Source of the DNA: SIG78 sp036677805
GTDB taxonomy: Bacteria; Verrucomicrobiota; Lentisphaeria; Victivallales; Victivallaceae
Assembly (NCBI GenBank): GCA_036677805.1
Contig: JAVBVS010000009.1
Location: 1 to 64,000 of the forward strand
Length of the DNA stretch: 64,000 nt
Reading direction: 5' to 3'
Shown: positions 36,237 through 44,989 of the stretch, piece by piece
Numbering within the stretch: position 1 is the stretch's first letter
Layout of the letters: every line of letters begins with the position of its first letter
Made by a program: the position numbers and the translations under genes
The notes under the pieces: model-generated
Told to the model about the DNA's origin: nothing
Seen by the model: only the letters and a program-made list of their open reading frames with translations
Databases searched by the model: none

Positions 36237-37508
36237 TTATTCCACAAGCCGGCATTCGTTCGCGGCACGTCTCCAGCGCCAGGCCCAGAGCGGCAGCAGC
36301 AATGTTGCCAGCAGGCTGATCCGGAAAAAACCGATGAAGTCGTAGGGTTGTTCCGGCGTCGACAGACTGCGCAGAATCGGGTCTGCCGCCAGTACGCCCA
36401 GCGCCCGGCTCAGCATCGACACCAGGTTGAATCCGGCAATATAACAGGCGGTTTTTTCAACCGCCGCCAGCCGGGCGGCGGCGGCCGCTTCCAGAATCAC
36501 CGTCGCCATGCCCGGCAACGACCCCGTTCCGTCCCAGATCAGCAGCAGCGCCAGCGCCATGCCCCAACCGGTATCCAGCGCCAGTCCGGCGGCGATTCCT
36601 CCGGCAACCCACAGCAAACTCAGCCACAGAAATGCCGCCGGATAATTGATCCTGTCGGCCAGCCGTCCGGCGCCCAGCGCCGTTCCGAGCCCGGCGATGC
36701 CCAGCACGGTGCCGGTCAGGAGGACGCTGAAGGTGCTCCAGTGCCGCGCTTCATAAAGATAGACCACGAAGTAGACCGACCACAATCCGCTGACCATGCC
36801 GCGCAATCCCACCCAGACCAGGAGGTTGCGATATTCCGGTTCGAACCATGGTCGCAGCAGGTCCCGCCGCCGGATGGCCGCGGCCTCGGGTTGTGAAGTC
36901 TCTTCGAGCCGGACGCGGCGCAGGGCGCGTACCGCCGGAATTTCGAACAGCGCGCTGGCGATTTCCAATAATCCGAAGATCGACAGAAAAATCCCGGTCG
37001 GAAGCTGATTGCACCAGCTCAGGACGCCTGCTGCCGGCAGTGTGATCAGCAATGCCGGCAAGTTGAACAGAAACATCATCCGGGTAAGCAGACGGTTGAA
37101 GTTCCGTTCCGGCAGCGCCCGACGGTAGATCACCGACAAGGTATTGTTGGCCAGAGCCGCCAGGGTCGCACCGATGCCGAGCACCGCCATGGTCGCCGCG
37201 GCGAGAATGGTTTTGTCGTCCACCAGCAGCGCCAGAAAAGGCAGCAGGCAGGGCAGCGCAATCCGGATGCTGTAGGCATAAACACAGAGCGACAGTTCAT
37301 GCTTGCGGCGGATCCACGGCATCGCCAGCTGATAGCTCAGCGCCGGCAGGAGGAACATGATGCTTTTGATCAATCCGAACCGGTCGATGGCGAAGCCGAT
37401 CTTGAGCAGCAGCAGATCGAGCAGCTGGAGATTGGCTACCAGCGCCAGCGCCAGTGAGAGAAAGATATTGTAGCGTTCGAGATAGTAGATGTTGCGGGAT
37501 TGCGGCAT
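36237..37508 (-). CDS. MFS transporter
   Basis: A 423-residue polytopic membrane protein with about 12 hydrophobic segments and an MFS-like central loop (VRALRRVRLEETSQPEAAAIRR, about 190-215) dividing two six-helix halves. The second half begins at LLVWVGLRGMVSGLWSVYFVV. The characteristic GRLADR loop occurs at about residue 282. It is the last gene of an AraC - Gfo/Idh/MocA - MFS set (19 bp after the oxidoreductase), which suggests import of a sugar or cyclitol that the oxidoreductase handles. No close subfamily is recognised. Confidence 0.8.
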   Translation of the reverse strand: MPQSRNIYYLERYNIFLSLALALVANLQLLDLLLLKIGFAIDRFGLIKSIMFLLPALSYQLAMPWIRRKHELSLCVYAYSIRIALPCLLPFLALLVDDKTILAAATMAVLGIGATLAALANNTLSVIYRRALPERNFNRLLTRMMFLFNLPALLITLPAAGVLSWCNQLPTGIFLSIFGLLEIASALFEIPAVRALRRVRLEETSQPEAAAIRRRDLLRPWFEPEYRNLLVWVGLRGMVSGLWSVYFVVYLYEARHWSTFSVLLTGTVLGIAGLGTALGAGRLADRINYPAAFLWLSLLWVAGGIAAGLALDTGWGMALALLLIWDGTGSLPGMATVILEAAAAARLAAVEKTACYIAGFNLVSMLSRALGVLAADPILRSLSTPEQPYDFIGFFRISLLATLLLPLWAWRWRRAANECRLVE

Positions 37509-37527
37509 GGGACGGCCCCGGTAAATT

Positions 37528-38484
37528 TCAATTCAGCGGAATGACGACGCCCGGACGTTCGCATCCGGCGATCCCGGCGATCACCATCTGCATCAGTTCC
37601 CGGGTTTCGGCCCATGGGAAAGGGCGCATTCCGGTACGCAGATATTCGACCCAGGCCACGAGCTGCGCCCGGAACGCCTGATAGGTATCATTGGCTCTGA
37701 CTGTCGCATGGCCCCGGGTGCCGCCCAGATGCATGGCGCCGCCGTACTGCATGTCCTTGACGCAGGCGATGGTGAGATGGCAGCCGCAACGGTGGGCGTA
37801 GGTGACGAAATGCCGCTCGTCGTCGCCGGCATGGACCGCGTTGAGGAAACCGGGACCCAGGATCGGATATGCCGCTTCAAGCGCATGGATGGCGTAGGTT
37901 TCCCATTTTTTCGCCATCGGCACATAAATATGGCGCAGTTCGCCGAACTCGCGGGGCTGGCGGTGATAAATGGCATATTCCTTGGCGTAACGCATGCAGC
38001 TGGAGGAGAGAATCGCCGCGCCGCGTCCGACCCATTCCTCGAAAACCGCCAGATCGGCGGCGTTGTCGCAGAGCGGTTTGTCGAGGAAGACCGGGACTCC
38101 GGCCGCAACGAAGGGCCGGGCTCGGCGGACATGTTCGCCGCCGATGTCGGTGGCGATGATCACCGCGTCGACCCGGCCGATGAGCTCTTCCGGGGTGGCG
38201 CAGATATGGTCAATCCGGGAACAGGAGGCGACTTTTTCCGCATCGCAAAGATCGTCGCAGCAGATGTGGGTGATCCGGGCTCCCGGGATGTTCATGGTAT
38301 TGAGGTCTTCTTTGGCAAGATAATCCAAAATGCCGGGAAACGGACAGCGCCGCGCCATATTTTCCGGATTGTAACCGTTGAAGATGGCACTCCAGCTGTA
38401 GGGGTGACCGTTGCCTTCGGTAAGGCCGATGATGCCGAGCCTGATATGGTCGGGATCGGGGACCAGGGGACGGAGTGGATTCAT
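37528..38484 (-). CDS. Gfo/Idh/MocA-family oxidoreductase
   Basis: A 318-residue NAD(P)-dependent sugar or cyclitol dehydrogenase-like protein. The N-terminal Rossmann start is LGIIGLTEGNGHP (residues 16-28), a variant of the GxGxxG loop with extra residues. The family EKP motif appears as DKPLC, with VDAVIIATDIGGEHVRRA before it. The C-terminal part is shorter than in typical 340-400-residue members (FLNAVHAGDDERHFVTY). It overlaps the upstream AraC gene by 4 bp (ATGA) and precedes an MFS gene by 19 bp. Substrate unknown; the unusual nucleotide loop suggests a divergent subfamily. Confidence 0.82.
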   Translation of the reverse strand: MNPLRPLVPDPDHIRLGIIGLTEGNGHPYSWSAIFNGYNPENMARRCPFPGILDYLAKEDLNTMNIPGARITHICCDDLCDAEKVASCSRIDHICATPEELIGRVDAVIIATDIGGEHVRRARPFVAAGVPVFLDKPLCDNAADLAVFEEWVGRGAAILSSSCMRYAKEYAIYHRQPREFGELRHIYVPMAKKWETYAIHALEAAYPILGPGFLNAVHAGDDERHFVTYAHRCGCHLTIACVKDMQYGGAMHLGGTRGHATVRANDTYQAFRAQLVAWVEYLRTGMRPFPWAETRELMQMVIAGIAGCERPGVVIPLN

Positions 38485-39296
38485 GATCGCGGTGCTTTCG
38501 TGGCGGTAAGTTGGGACCGGCGTCCCGGCGGAATGCCGAAACGGCGGCGGTAACAGTTGCTGAAATAAAATGGCGAATGCCAGCCGGTGAGGGCGGCGAC
38601 ATCCTTGACCCGGTAATTGGTTTCGGTCAACAGTTCCCGGGCGCGCTCAAGCCGGATGGCGATCAGCGTTTGCCGGGTGGTCTGTCCGGTGGCGTTGCGG
38701 AATGCCGAATTCAGCGATTGCGGCGAGATGCCGGCGAACCGGGCGATATCGGCGACGCCGAGTTCGGTTTTATAATAGTAAGTTTCCATATAATCGCGGG
38801 CGATTTCGACCGGCGGACGATTGCCTGCGTCGGGCGCGGCGGTGCCGCCGGACTCGATCAGGAGCAGCAGATTGGCCAGCACTCCGGAAACGAGATCGTG
38901 ACGCACACGGTCGAACCGGGCGTCGGGGGGATACTGGACGATGATCTGAAGCAATTCCGGAATCAGATTGGCGCGGTCCGCGGCGTCATCCAACCGGATG
39001 CAGCGCAGCGAATCGTCGGCTCCGACTGAAATCACGATCCGGTGGTGAGAAACTTCGACTGCGATATCGCGCCGGGTGCCGTAATGGGGCACTCCCGGCG
39101 CCAGAATATTGACCCGGAAATGTCCGCCCGGCTTTTCCGGGGCTCGCAATTTGAGTTCCCAGGCTTTGTGCACGTGACAATCGAAGTACGACGGCGGATC
39201 GGAAGCCTCCGGCATATCGGCGAAGGCCACGACATATTCGCCGCAATAAAACTCATTCAGGTATTTCCGCACATCGCGGAGATTTTTCAGCGCCAT
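38481..39296 (-). CDS. AraC-family transcriptional regulator
   Basis: A 271-residue regulator. The N-terminal part is a cupin-like sensor (HVHKAWELKLRAPEKPGG; HYGTRRDIAVEVSHH). The C-terminal two helix-turn-helix units are ELGVADIARFAGISPQSLNS and VKDVAALTGWHSPFYFSNCY, followed by RRRFGIPPGRRSQ. It heads the AraC - oxidoreductase - MFS operon and is coupled to the second gene by a 4-bp overlap, so it probably controls that small catabolic set. Upstream is a 359-bp AT-rich gap shared with a GNAT gene. Confidence 0.88.
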   Translation of the reverse strand: MALKNLRDVRKYLNEFYCGEYVVAFADMPEASDPPSYFDCHVHKAWELKLRAPEKPGGHFRVNILAPGVPHYGTRRDIAVEVSHHRIVISVGADDSLRCIRLDDAADRANLIPELLQIIVQYPPDARFDRVRHDLVSGVLANLLLLIESGGTAAPDAGNRPPVEIARDYMETYYYKTELGVADIARFAGISPQSLNSAFRNATGQTTRQTLIAIRLERARELLTETNYRVKDVAALTGWHSPFYFSNCYRRRFGIPPGRRSQLTATKAPRS

Positions 39297-39655
39297 GACC
39301 TGCCTGATTTTTTATAGGTTTCATTCTTTGATTGCGCGGTGAATCGGAATTTTAACTTTGCCGATCAAGAGCGATAACTTCAATGAAAGTAAATATATAA
39401 GGATTTTTTATTTTGACAAATTTCCAATTCATCCTTTTTCGATTTTTATAGGTTGTTGGACTTTTTTTATATTTTCTCGGGATATGCGGGGCGGTTTTTC
39501 GATTTCGGGATTTGATAAACCGGAAAATACGGCTACAGTATTGCAATGCCTTGAACAATATCGGCGCCCTGGCTTGGAGCGATGGCGAATGCATTCGGAA
39601 AAGGGCGGAAACCTGAGGGGAAACAGTTCTATTGTTGAAGAACAGGGGGGATGCG
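39297..39655. other. AT-rich divergent intergenic region
   Basis: 359 bp between the AraC gene (-) and a GNAT gene (+). Only one promoter is convincing (39512-39539, +). T-rich blocks lie around 39400-39480, and nothing coding is seen. Confidence 0.6.
39512..39539 (+). promoter_or_regulatory. Probable promoter of the GNAT gene
   Basis: -35 TTGATA (39512-39517), 16-bp spacer, -10 TACAGT (39534-39539). Confidence 0.5.
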
Positions 39656-40144
39656 ATGATTGCATTTGAAGTGCTGGAGCTGCGGCATCGGCAGCCGGTA
39701 ATGGCGATTTTCAACGATTATGTGATCAATACCTTCGCCGCGTTTCCGTCGCGGCCGTTGCCGGAGCCGTTTTTTGAAAAAATTCTGGAAAAATCCTATG
39801 GCTACCCTGCTTATGCGGTAACCGATGGACCGACGGTGATCGGGTTCTGTTTTCTGAGCCCCTATTCGCCGATGGACACTTTCCGGGAAACCGCGACCGT
39901 CACCTATTTCATTGCTCCGAAGCATACTTCGGGCGGCATCGGCAGCCGGGCATTGGAAAGACTCCTGACCGATGCGCGCAAGATGGGTTTGCGGCATATC
40001 GTGGCCGAGATTTCATCGAAAAACGAGGTCAGTCTGGCGTTTCACCGCAAGCACGGCTTCGAGGTCCGGGGGACGTTGCGCGGCATCGGCAGGAAACACG
40101 GCGAATCCTTCGATCTGGTTTTGATGCAGAAGTCGCTGGCGTAA
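39656..40144 (+). CDS. GNAT N-acetyltransferase (phosphinothricin acetyltransferase-like)
   Basis: A 162-residue acetyl-CoA-dependent acetyltransferase. ATG 39656 is chosen over an upstream TTG at 39632 because a GGGGGG stretch lies 6 nt before it. It has the family N-terminal stretch MAIFNDYVINTFAAF (similar to the YN..V..T..TFE start of PAT/YwnH-type enzymes), the acetyl-CoA loop (SGGIGSRALERLLTDARKMG) and the end AFHRKHGFEVRGTLRGIGRK. Substrate probably a small amine or amino acid analogue. Confidence 0.87.
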   Translation: MIAFEVLELRHRQPVMAIFNDYVINTFAAFPSRPLPEPFFEKILEKSYGYPAYAVTDGPTVIGFCFLSPYSPMDTFRETATVTYFIAPKHTSGGIGSRALERLLTDARKMGLRHIVAEISSKNEVSLAFHRKHGFEVRGTLRGIGRKHGESFDLVLMQKSLA

Positions 40145-40158
40145 TCGCGGATGGGCGG

Positions 40159-41022
40159 TCAGCCCAGTTCAAGGGTCGTGGCGCCGTAGATTTCCGCTGT
40201 CGGCAGCGCCGGTGTGCCGTTGGCATACATCCGGACGGTCTGAAAGCACGGTTCCAGCCGCTGGCGCCGGGCCAGCGCCAGCGCTTCGGGATTGATTTCC
40301 GGGATATCGATGAAATATTCGTTGCCCATCGGAACATGGCGAACGAGAGTCTCAAACAGCTTTTCCGCGGTTTCCGGCGTATTCGCAAAGAGCGGGCCGA
40401 TGCGCCAGCCTTGCGTCGCTGGACGCAGGACGCCGTAGCCGGCTACATCACCCGCGGCGTTGCGGACGGTCAGTCCGGTCGATCCGGTCTGCCGAAGCCA
40501 GGCACGGAGAAACGCCTCCCGGTGCGCGCCGAAGTGCGCGGCGTCATAGCCGGCCAATGCATCGAAGGCGATTTCCGTCGCGGGCACGATAATTTTGCCC
40601 GGCGTGGCCGACGGAGCGTTGCGGGCAACGCCGCGGCAGCGGATATGATGGTAATGCCGGACGAAACCGCTTTTCCGGTAATTTTCCTCCTGGGCCAGCA
40701 CGCCGTCGAGTCCGGTAATCCGTTCGCCCGCAAAGCGGCAGGCGGCGTGCCAGATAGTGATGCCGAACCCGTGGCCCCGAAATTCGGGGTGGACGATGTA
40801 GAAGCCGAGGAAGGCGAAAGCGGATCCGTAACGTACTGCTGAAATCATGGCGATGATCCGGCCGTCCAGTTCGCCGATGAGGAATCCCTCCGGATCGGCG
40901 GCAAAAAAACTTTCCGCATCGAACCGGCCGGGATTCCAGCCTTCATTTTCGGCCCAATCGACGGCGAGCGCGACCTCGTCCCGGCGCATCCGCCGGATAT
41001 TATAACTTCCCGTCACGAGCAT
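40159..41022 (-). CDS. GNAT N-acetyltransferase with Acetyltransf_18-like C-terminal domain
   Basis: A 287-residue protein with an N-terminal GNAT domain (FLGFYIVHPEFRGHGFGITIW, the acetyl-CoA loop at about 71-91) and a C-terminal half of the type often fused to it (HREAFLRAWLRQTG; GYGVLRPATQGWRIGPLFA). The ATG at 41022 lies 23 bp inside the end of the preceding choloylglycine-hydrolase-like gene, so translation is probably coupled. Role unknown; members are typically of unassigned substrate. Confidence 0.82.
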   Translation of the reverse strand: MLVTGSYNIRRMRRDEVALAVDWAENEGWNPGRFDAESFFAADPEGFLIGELDGRIIAMISAVRYGSAFAFLGFYIVHPEFRGHGFGITIWHAACRFAGERITGLDGVLAQEENYRKSGFVRHYHHIRCRGVARNAPSATPGKIIVPATEIAFDALAGYDAAHFGAHREAFLRAWLRQTGSTGLTVRNAAGDVAGYGVLRPATQGWRIGPLFANTPETAEKLFETLVRHVPMGNEYFIDIPEINPEALALARRQRLEPCFQTVRMYANGTPALPTAEIYGATTLELG

Positions 41023-42133
41023 TCTCCGTTCCGATCTCGCCGGTCCGGTCCAGTATGGTCTGACGGCCTTGATCGAGGGGCAGCACGACCGGTTGTTTCA
41101 AATTGGCAAAGTCGATGGCGGCAAGGTCGACCTTCTGGACCCGCCGGTCATTCTGGGTGTGATAGTAAAAGGATTTGCGCGACATGTCATAGGCGATGGT
41201 CCAGCAGGTGGAACTGCGCAGTTTGGCGATTTGTTTGGCGGCATCGCCCTCGGACGCACCGAGCGGGACGTTGAAATTATCCAGAATCCGGAAAGCTTCA
41301 TAAAGCGTTTCCGGTCCGTCCGGGGTTTTGCGCGCCGTCTGAGTGAAGCAGACCGCGCGGATGAAGCGCGACGGCGGCGTGAAGTCGCCGGGCAGTCCGA
41401 GGAAACCGCTGCCGCCGCCGAGCGGCGCGAATTGGATGCCGTCAAGATCGATATCCGGCTTGGGGTCGAGGGACATGCCGATGTAGTTGCGCAAATTGAT
41501 CAGATGCCAGTCATAGGTCGGAGCGTTGGTGATGACGCCGATTTCGCTGTTGAAAATTTTCGGCTTGCCATTGGCCCATTCAATGATGATCTGTTTGCCG
41601 GAGGGTTCCGTAACCATGAAGTGGACCGGAGCGGCAAAGCCCAGAGTCTGGTCGGGAATGGCGGCCACTCCGATCTTGTCCAGCGCCTGGCGCACGGCTT
41701 CGATGTCGGCGCAGGTGGAGAGCAGATAGTTGACCACGTCGGTCGGAGCGATTTCCCGTTCCCAGCGTGCGGGATCGTATTTCGGATAATCGGCAAAGCC
41801 GGGATGATAGAAGAGTCCCGCCGCCAGTCCTTTTTCATTCATCGCGTCGGCGAAACGGCCCGATTCAAGCATTTCAATCCCGGCCACGCCGTAAACGCCT
41901 TTCCAGCTCATGCCGCGCATGCCTTCCGGAACTCTCGCGGAATACTGGTAGTCGCGCGGAAATATGAGCAGCCGCGATTTGAAATCGAAGCTGCCCCATT
42001 CGAGCGTACGCCCGTAGACGATATCGTCATTTTCGGCTTTGAGCGTGATTCCGGTGCAGGCATCGACCCGTGCTCCGGACAGCAGCAGCAGGAACAAACC
42101 GGCCCATACCGGCGATTTCCGGCGAAGATTCAT
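41000..42133 (-). CDS. Secreted choloylglycine/linear amide C-N hydrolase (Ntn)
   Basis: A 377-residue Ntn hydrolase of the bile-salt-hydrolase/penicillin-V-acylase family. Start at ATG 42133 with GAGG 6 nt upstream. A signal peptide of 25 residues ends VDA, and the next residue is Cys26. Signal-peptide cleavage would therefore itself expose the N-terminal Cys nucleophile (CTGITLKAENDDIVYGRTLEW). Other family residues are visible: Arg in GRTLEW, NEKGLAAGLFYHPG, NAPTYDWHLINLRNY with the conserved Asn, and SRFIRAV with the conserved Arg. Substrate may be bile salts, acyl-homoserine lactones or acyl-peptides. It precedes a GNAT gene by overlap. The longer open frame to 42706 is spurious. Confidence 0.87.
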   Translation of the reverse strand: MNLRRKSPVWAGLFLLLLSGARVDACTGITLKAENDDIVYGRTLEWGSFDFKSRLLIFPRDYQYSARVPEGMRGMSWKGVYGVAGIEMLESGRFADAMNEKGLAAGLFYHPGFADYPKYDPARWEREIAPTDVVNYLLSTCADIEAVRQALDKIGVAAIPDQTLGFAAPVHFMVTEPSGKQIIIEWANGKPKIFNSEIGVITNAPTYDWHLINLRNYIGMSLDPKPDIDLDGIQFAPLGGGSGFLGLPGDFTPPSRFIRAVCFTQTARKTPDGPETLYEAFRILDNFNVPLGASEGDAAKQIAKLRSSTCWTIAYDMSRKSFYYHTQNDRRVQKVDLAAIDFANLKQPVVLPLDQGRQTILDRTGEIGTENARDGKL

Positions 42134-42291
42134 TTCTGACCTCATCGGGTTGACGTTTTTTCCGGTGAGCCAGGGCGGGGGATGCCGCGGTTTTCCCGGT
42201 GCAAGAAAAAGACACCGAAAATCGACGATGGTTCCTTGGTCTCGCTTGAATTTTCTTTTTTTCGGGCGAAAAAACCGGGATATTGCGGTTT

Positions 42292-44142
42292 CTAGTTTTT
42301 TCCGGAAGTACGCTTGCGCTTGCCCAGCAGCAGAATGTCGCGGAGCTGGTCGCTGTGGCGCGCCGCCATCCAGCGGCTCTCGAAATTCGGCCCCTGCACG
42401 ATCTGGGCAATTGCCGCCAGCGCCTTCAAATGATGATTGCGGCGGTCGCGGGTGCCGAGGATGACGAATACGGCTTTGACCAGTCCTTCGGCCCCTTCCA
42501 GCGCCGCGCCCTCCCGGCAGCGGACCAGCGCGATTTGAAAATGGCCTTCGCCTTCCAGAATCAGATGGGGGATGGCGACGAAATGGTTGATCGCCGTGCT
42601 GCTGCTCTTTTCCCGTTCCAGCAGAAGGTCGTAGAAGCGGTCGCGGGAGAGCCCGGTTTCCGGCGCGAGTTTTTCGGCGATCGCCCGAAACAGTGTGGTG
42701 GTGCACATGGCATCCGGTAAATCGATCACCTCGCTGTTTTCCACCTCCAGATCGAACTCGTCCTTGACCATTTCATCGCGGTTGCGGACGACGTCCAGCA
42801 ATTCCTGTTCCAGTCCGTGACTGGTGAGTTTGCGGTTGGTGATGCGTTCCAGAAGATGCATCAGGGCGAATTCCCGGCTGGTCCGGCGGCCGTAAATGAA
42901 AAAAACCAACAGACTGAATCCGATGACGATCAGGTTGATGCGCAAAGCGTGCCAGCCCAGCACCAGAATCATCATGCTGAATGTCACAATGCAGAAAATC
43001 TGTAAAAACGGATAAAGCGGCACCCGGAAGGTTGGACGATAGTTCAGCACCCGGCTTTCACGCAGGATGATGACTGCGAACGACGCCAGCACATAAGACG
43101 CCAGAATCACCGCCGAGGCCGCCTTGACCAGCGCATCCAGGGGAATCTGGGCCGCGATTCCCATCAGCGTGCCGGTAATCAGGATTGCCACCCACGGGGT
43201 TTTGTTTTTCCGCGATTCGATGGCGATGAATCCCGGCATCAACCCGTCCCGGCTCAGCGCGAAGGGATAGCGCGAAGCCGCCATCACCCCGGCGTGGGCG
43301 GTGGTGGTGAACGCCATGACCGCGCCGATGGTCATGATCACATATCCCGGAATCCCGGCGAAAATCTTCGCCGCATCGGCGACGGAAGTCGTATCTCCGG
43401 CGAATTTTTCAGCCGGGATGATGCCGATGACCACAATCAGGATCAGAACATAAAGCGCCGTGGTGACCAGAATCGAAACCACGATCCCCAGCGGAATGTT
43501 GCGCGCCGGCTTCACCACCTCTTCGGAAATGCTGATGGCATGGAGCAAACCGCCGTAGGAGATGTAGACCATCGACGCGGTGATCAGCACGTCATTGAAA
43601 TTTTTGCCCGGCAGCAGCATCGGCTTGAATGCGCCGAGGTTGATCTGCGGCAGCCCCAGCACCAGGAAGAACATGATTGCACCCAGCAGGATGAGCACCA
43701 TCAGATTTTCCAGAAATGCCGCCGCTCTCACACCCAGAAGATTGCAGGCGACGAAGATCAGGGTGAACGCCGCGCTGCTGCTCCAGACTGGAATCTGAGG
43801 GAAAAAGACATGCAGGACTTCCGACATCCCGAAGATCGCAAACGCGCTTTTCATCACCAGCGCCAGCCAGCTCAAAACTCCCGATACCGTTCCGACCAGC
43901 GGCCCCATGCTGCGGGTGACGAAATAATAATCGCCGCCGGCTTTCGGCATGGCGGTCGAGAGTTCGATTACGTTCAAAATGCCGACCAGCGATACCACGC
44001 CGGCCAGAAAATAGGAGATGAACAACGCCGGTCCGACATGCGGGAAAACCACCCCCGGCAAAATAAAAATTCCGGAGCTGATCATGGCTCCGGTGGCAAT
44101 GCTGAATACATCGAAAAAGCGCAGAGACCGCCGCAAAGCCAT
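42292..44142 (-). CDS. APC-family permease fused to a PTS EIIA-type domain
   Basis: A 616-residue protein. Residues 1-430 form a 12-helix amino acid/polyamine/organocation permease (FSIATGAMISSGIFILPGVV with the family first-helix Gly motif; HAISISEEVVKPARNIPLG loop). After a linker and a short charged stretch (LLERITNRKLTSHGLEQELL), residues about 465-605 resemble a mannitol/fructose-type EIIA domain. Its IPH site places the phosphoacceptor at His526 (NHFVAIPHLI), and it ends with LKALAAIAQIVQ. The domain might sense or receive phosphate from HPr-like proteins to regulate uptake. No PTS EIIB or EIIC is nearby. Transport substrate not identifiable. Confidence 0.85.
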   Translation of the reverse strand: MALRRSLRFFDVFSIATGAMISSGIFILPGVVFPHVGPALFISYFLAGVVSLVGILNVIELSTAMPKAGGDYYFVTRSMGPLVGTVSGVLSWLALVMKSAFAIFGMSEVLHVFFPQIPVWSSSAAFTLIFVACNLLGVRAAAFLENLMVLILLGAIMFFLVLGLPQINLGAFKPMLLPGKNFNDVLITASMVYISYGGLLHAISISEEVVKPARNIPLGIVVSILVTTALYVLILIVVIGIIPAEKFAGDTTSVADAAKIFAGIPGYVIMTIGAVMAFTTTAHAGVMAASRYPFALSRDGLMPGFIAIESRKNKTPWVAILITGTLMGIAAQIPLDALVKAASAVILASYVLASFAVIILRESRVLNYRPTFRVPLYPFLQIFCIVTFSMMILVLGWHALRINLIVIGFSLLVFFIYGRRTSREFALMHLLERITNRKLTSHGLEQELLDVVRNRDEMVKDEFDLEVENSEVIDLPDAMCTTTLFRAIAEKLAPETGLSRDRFYDLLLEREKSSSTAINHFVAIPHLILEGEGHFQIALVRCREGAALEGAEGLVKAVFVILGTRDRRNHHLKALAAIAQIVQGPNFESRWMAARHSDQLRDILLLGKRKRTSGKN

Positions 44143-44177
44143 CGCATGATCCTCCCCGGATTGTCGGAAACTTGAAT

Positions 44178-44206
44178 ACTATATTGCGGAAATGCCGATT
44201 ATGCAA
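44178..44206 (-). promoter_or_regulatory. Promoter of the permease-EIIA gene
   Basis: Minus-strand -35 TTGCAT (44201-44206), 17-bp spacer, -10 TATAGT (44178-44183), with a GGGGAGG Shine-Dalgarno stretch before the start. Confidence 0.65.
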
Positions 44207-44332
44207 CTCCGGACGGATATTTTTTTGTCCGGTGAAATTCAGACGGAAAAATCGTCTGGGAAATTTGCATCGGAGCCGGACGGCGGTACTTTATATGAGG
44301 AAGACCGATTCCGGTTCCGCGAAGGAGGCGTT

Positions 44333-44983
44333 ATGAAAGTGGAGATCACGGCGGAAAAACCGGTCGCTTATCGCGAGTTGTGGCCGGGCCAATATGATAT
44401 TTTTTCTCATTTCGAATATGTCTGCGGCATTCCCAGTGCACTTTTTCTGATTACGACGGTCAAGGAAAATGGGTTGCCCAACGTCAATTTTCATGCGTGG
44501 AGCTCGTTTTCAGGCGACCGCGGCGGGTTTTTCGCGGTGATGCCGGGACTCTGTACTCACACCCATACCTTTCGCAATATTCAGCGCGACCGGGAGTTCT
44601 GCGTCAATTTCGTCCGTCCGGACTATTATGACGCCGCCGGGGAAACCATCCGGCACAATCGGGACGAGGATGATGAGATCGCCGCCGGCGGCTTTACCGC
44701 CGAACCCTGCCGGTCGATCGGCGTGCCGCGCCTGAAGGAAGCGTTTCTCTGTCTGGAGTGCCGTCTGCATTCGATCAGCGATCTTTCCGGAGAGGGACTG
44801 ACCGCGCTGGTGATCGGCCGGGTCGTCCATGCCGCGGTCGAAGCGGAGCATTACCGGATCGACCGCATCTGCGGACCCGACGGATTCATGTTCAACATTC
44901 ATTCGCCCAAAAATCCGGAGACCGGCGAAGGTGCCACCTCCGCCGTGGCGGTGCTGAATCCGGTTCGGCTGCAACAGGAGTAA
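44333..44983 (+). CDS. Flavin reductase-like (FMN-binding split-barrel) protein
   Basis: A 216-residue flavin reductase-like protein. ATG 44333 is preceded by GAAGGAGG. Blocks of the FMN-binding split barrel are present: PSALFLITTVKENGLPNVNFHAWSS approx. 36-60, FFAVMPGLCTHTHTFRNI and REFCVNFVRPDY. The middle has EPCRSIGVPRLKEAFLCLECR, usual for this group. Cytoplasmic; reduces flavin or uses bound FMN. It is followed 6 bp after its stop by the DUF4185 lipoprotein gene, possibly co-transcribed. A longer frame from 44192 has no start signal and would cover the permease promoter. Confidence 0.85.
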   Translation: MKVEITAEKPVAYRELWPGQYDIFSHFEYVCGIPSALFLITTVKENGLPNVNFHAWSSFSGDRGGFFAVMPGLCTHTHTFRNIQRDREFCVNFVRPDYYDAAGETIRHNRDEDDEIAAGGFTAEPCRSIGVPRLKEAFLCLECRLHSISDLSGEGLTALVIGRVVHAAVEAEHYRIDRICGPDGFMFNIHSPKNPETGEGATSAVAVLNPVRLQQE

Positions 44984-44989
44984 GCGGTC

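Noticed and set aside
42134..42706. Upstream extension of the choloylglycine hydrolase frame
   Set aside because: Lies antisense-like across the permease gene end; the signal peptide and Cys26 fix the start at 42133.
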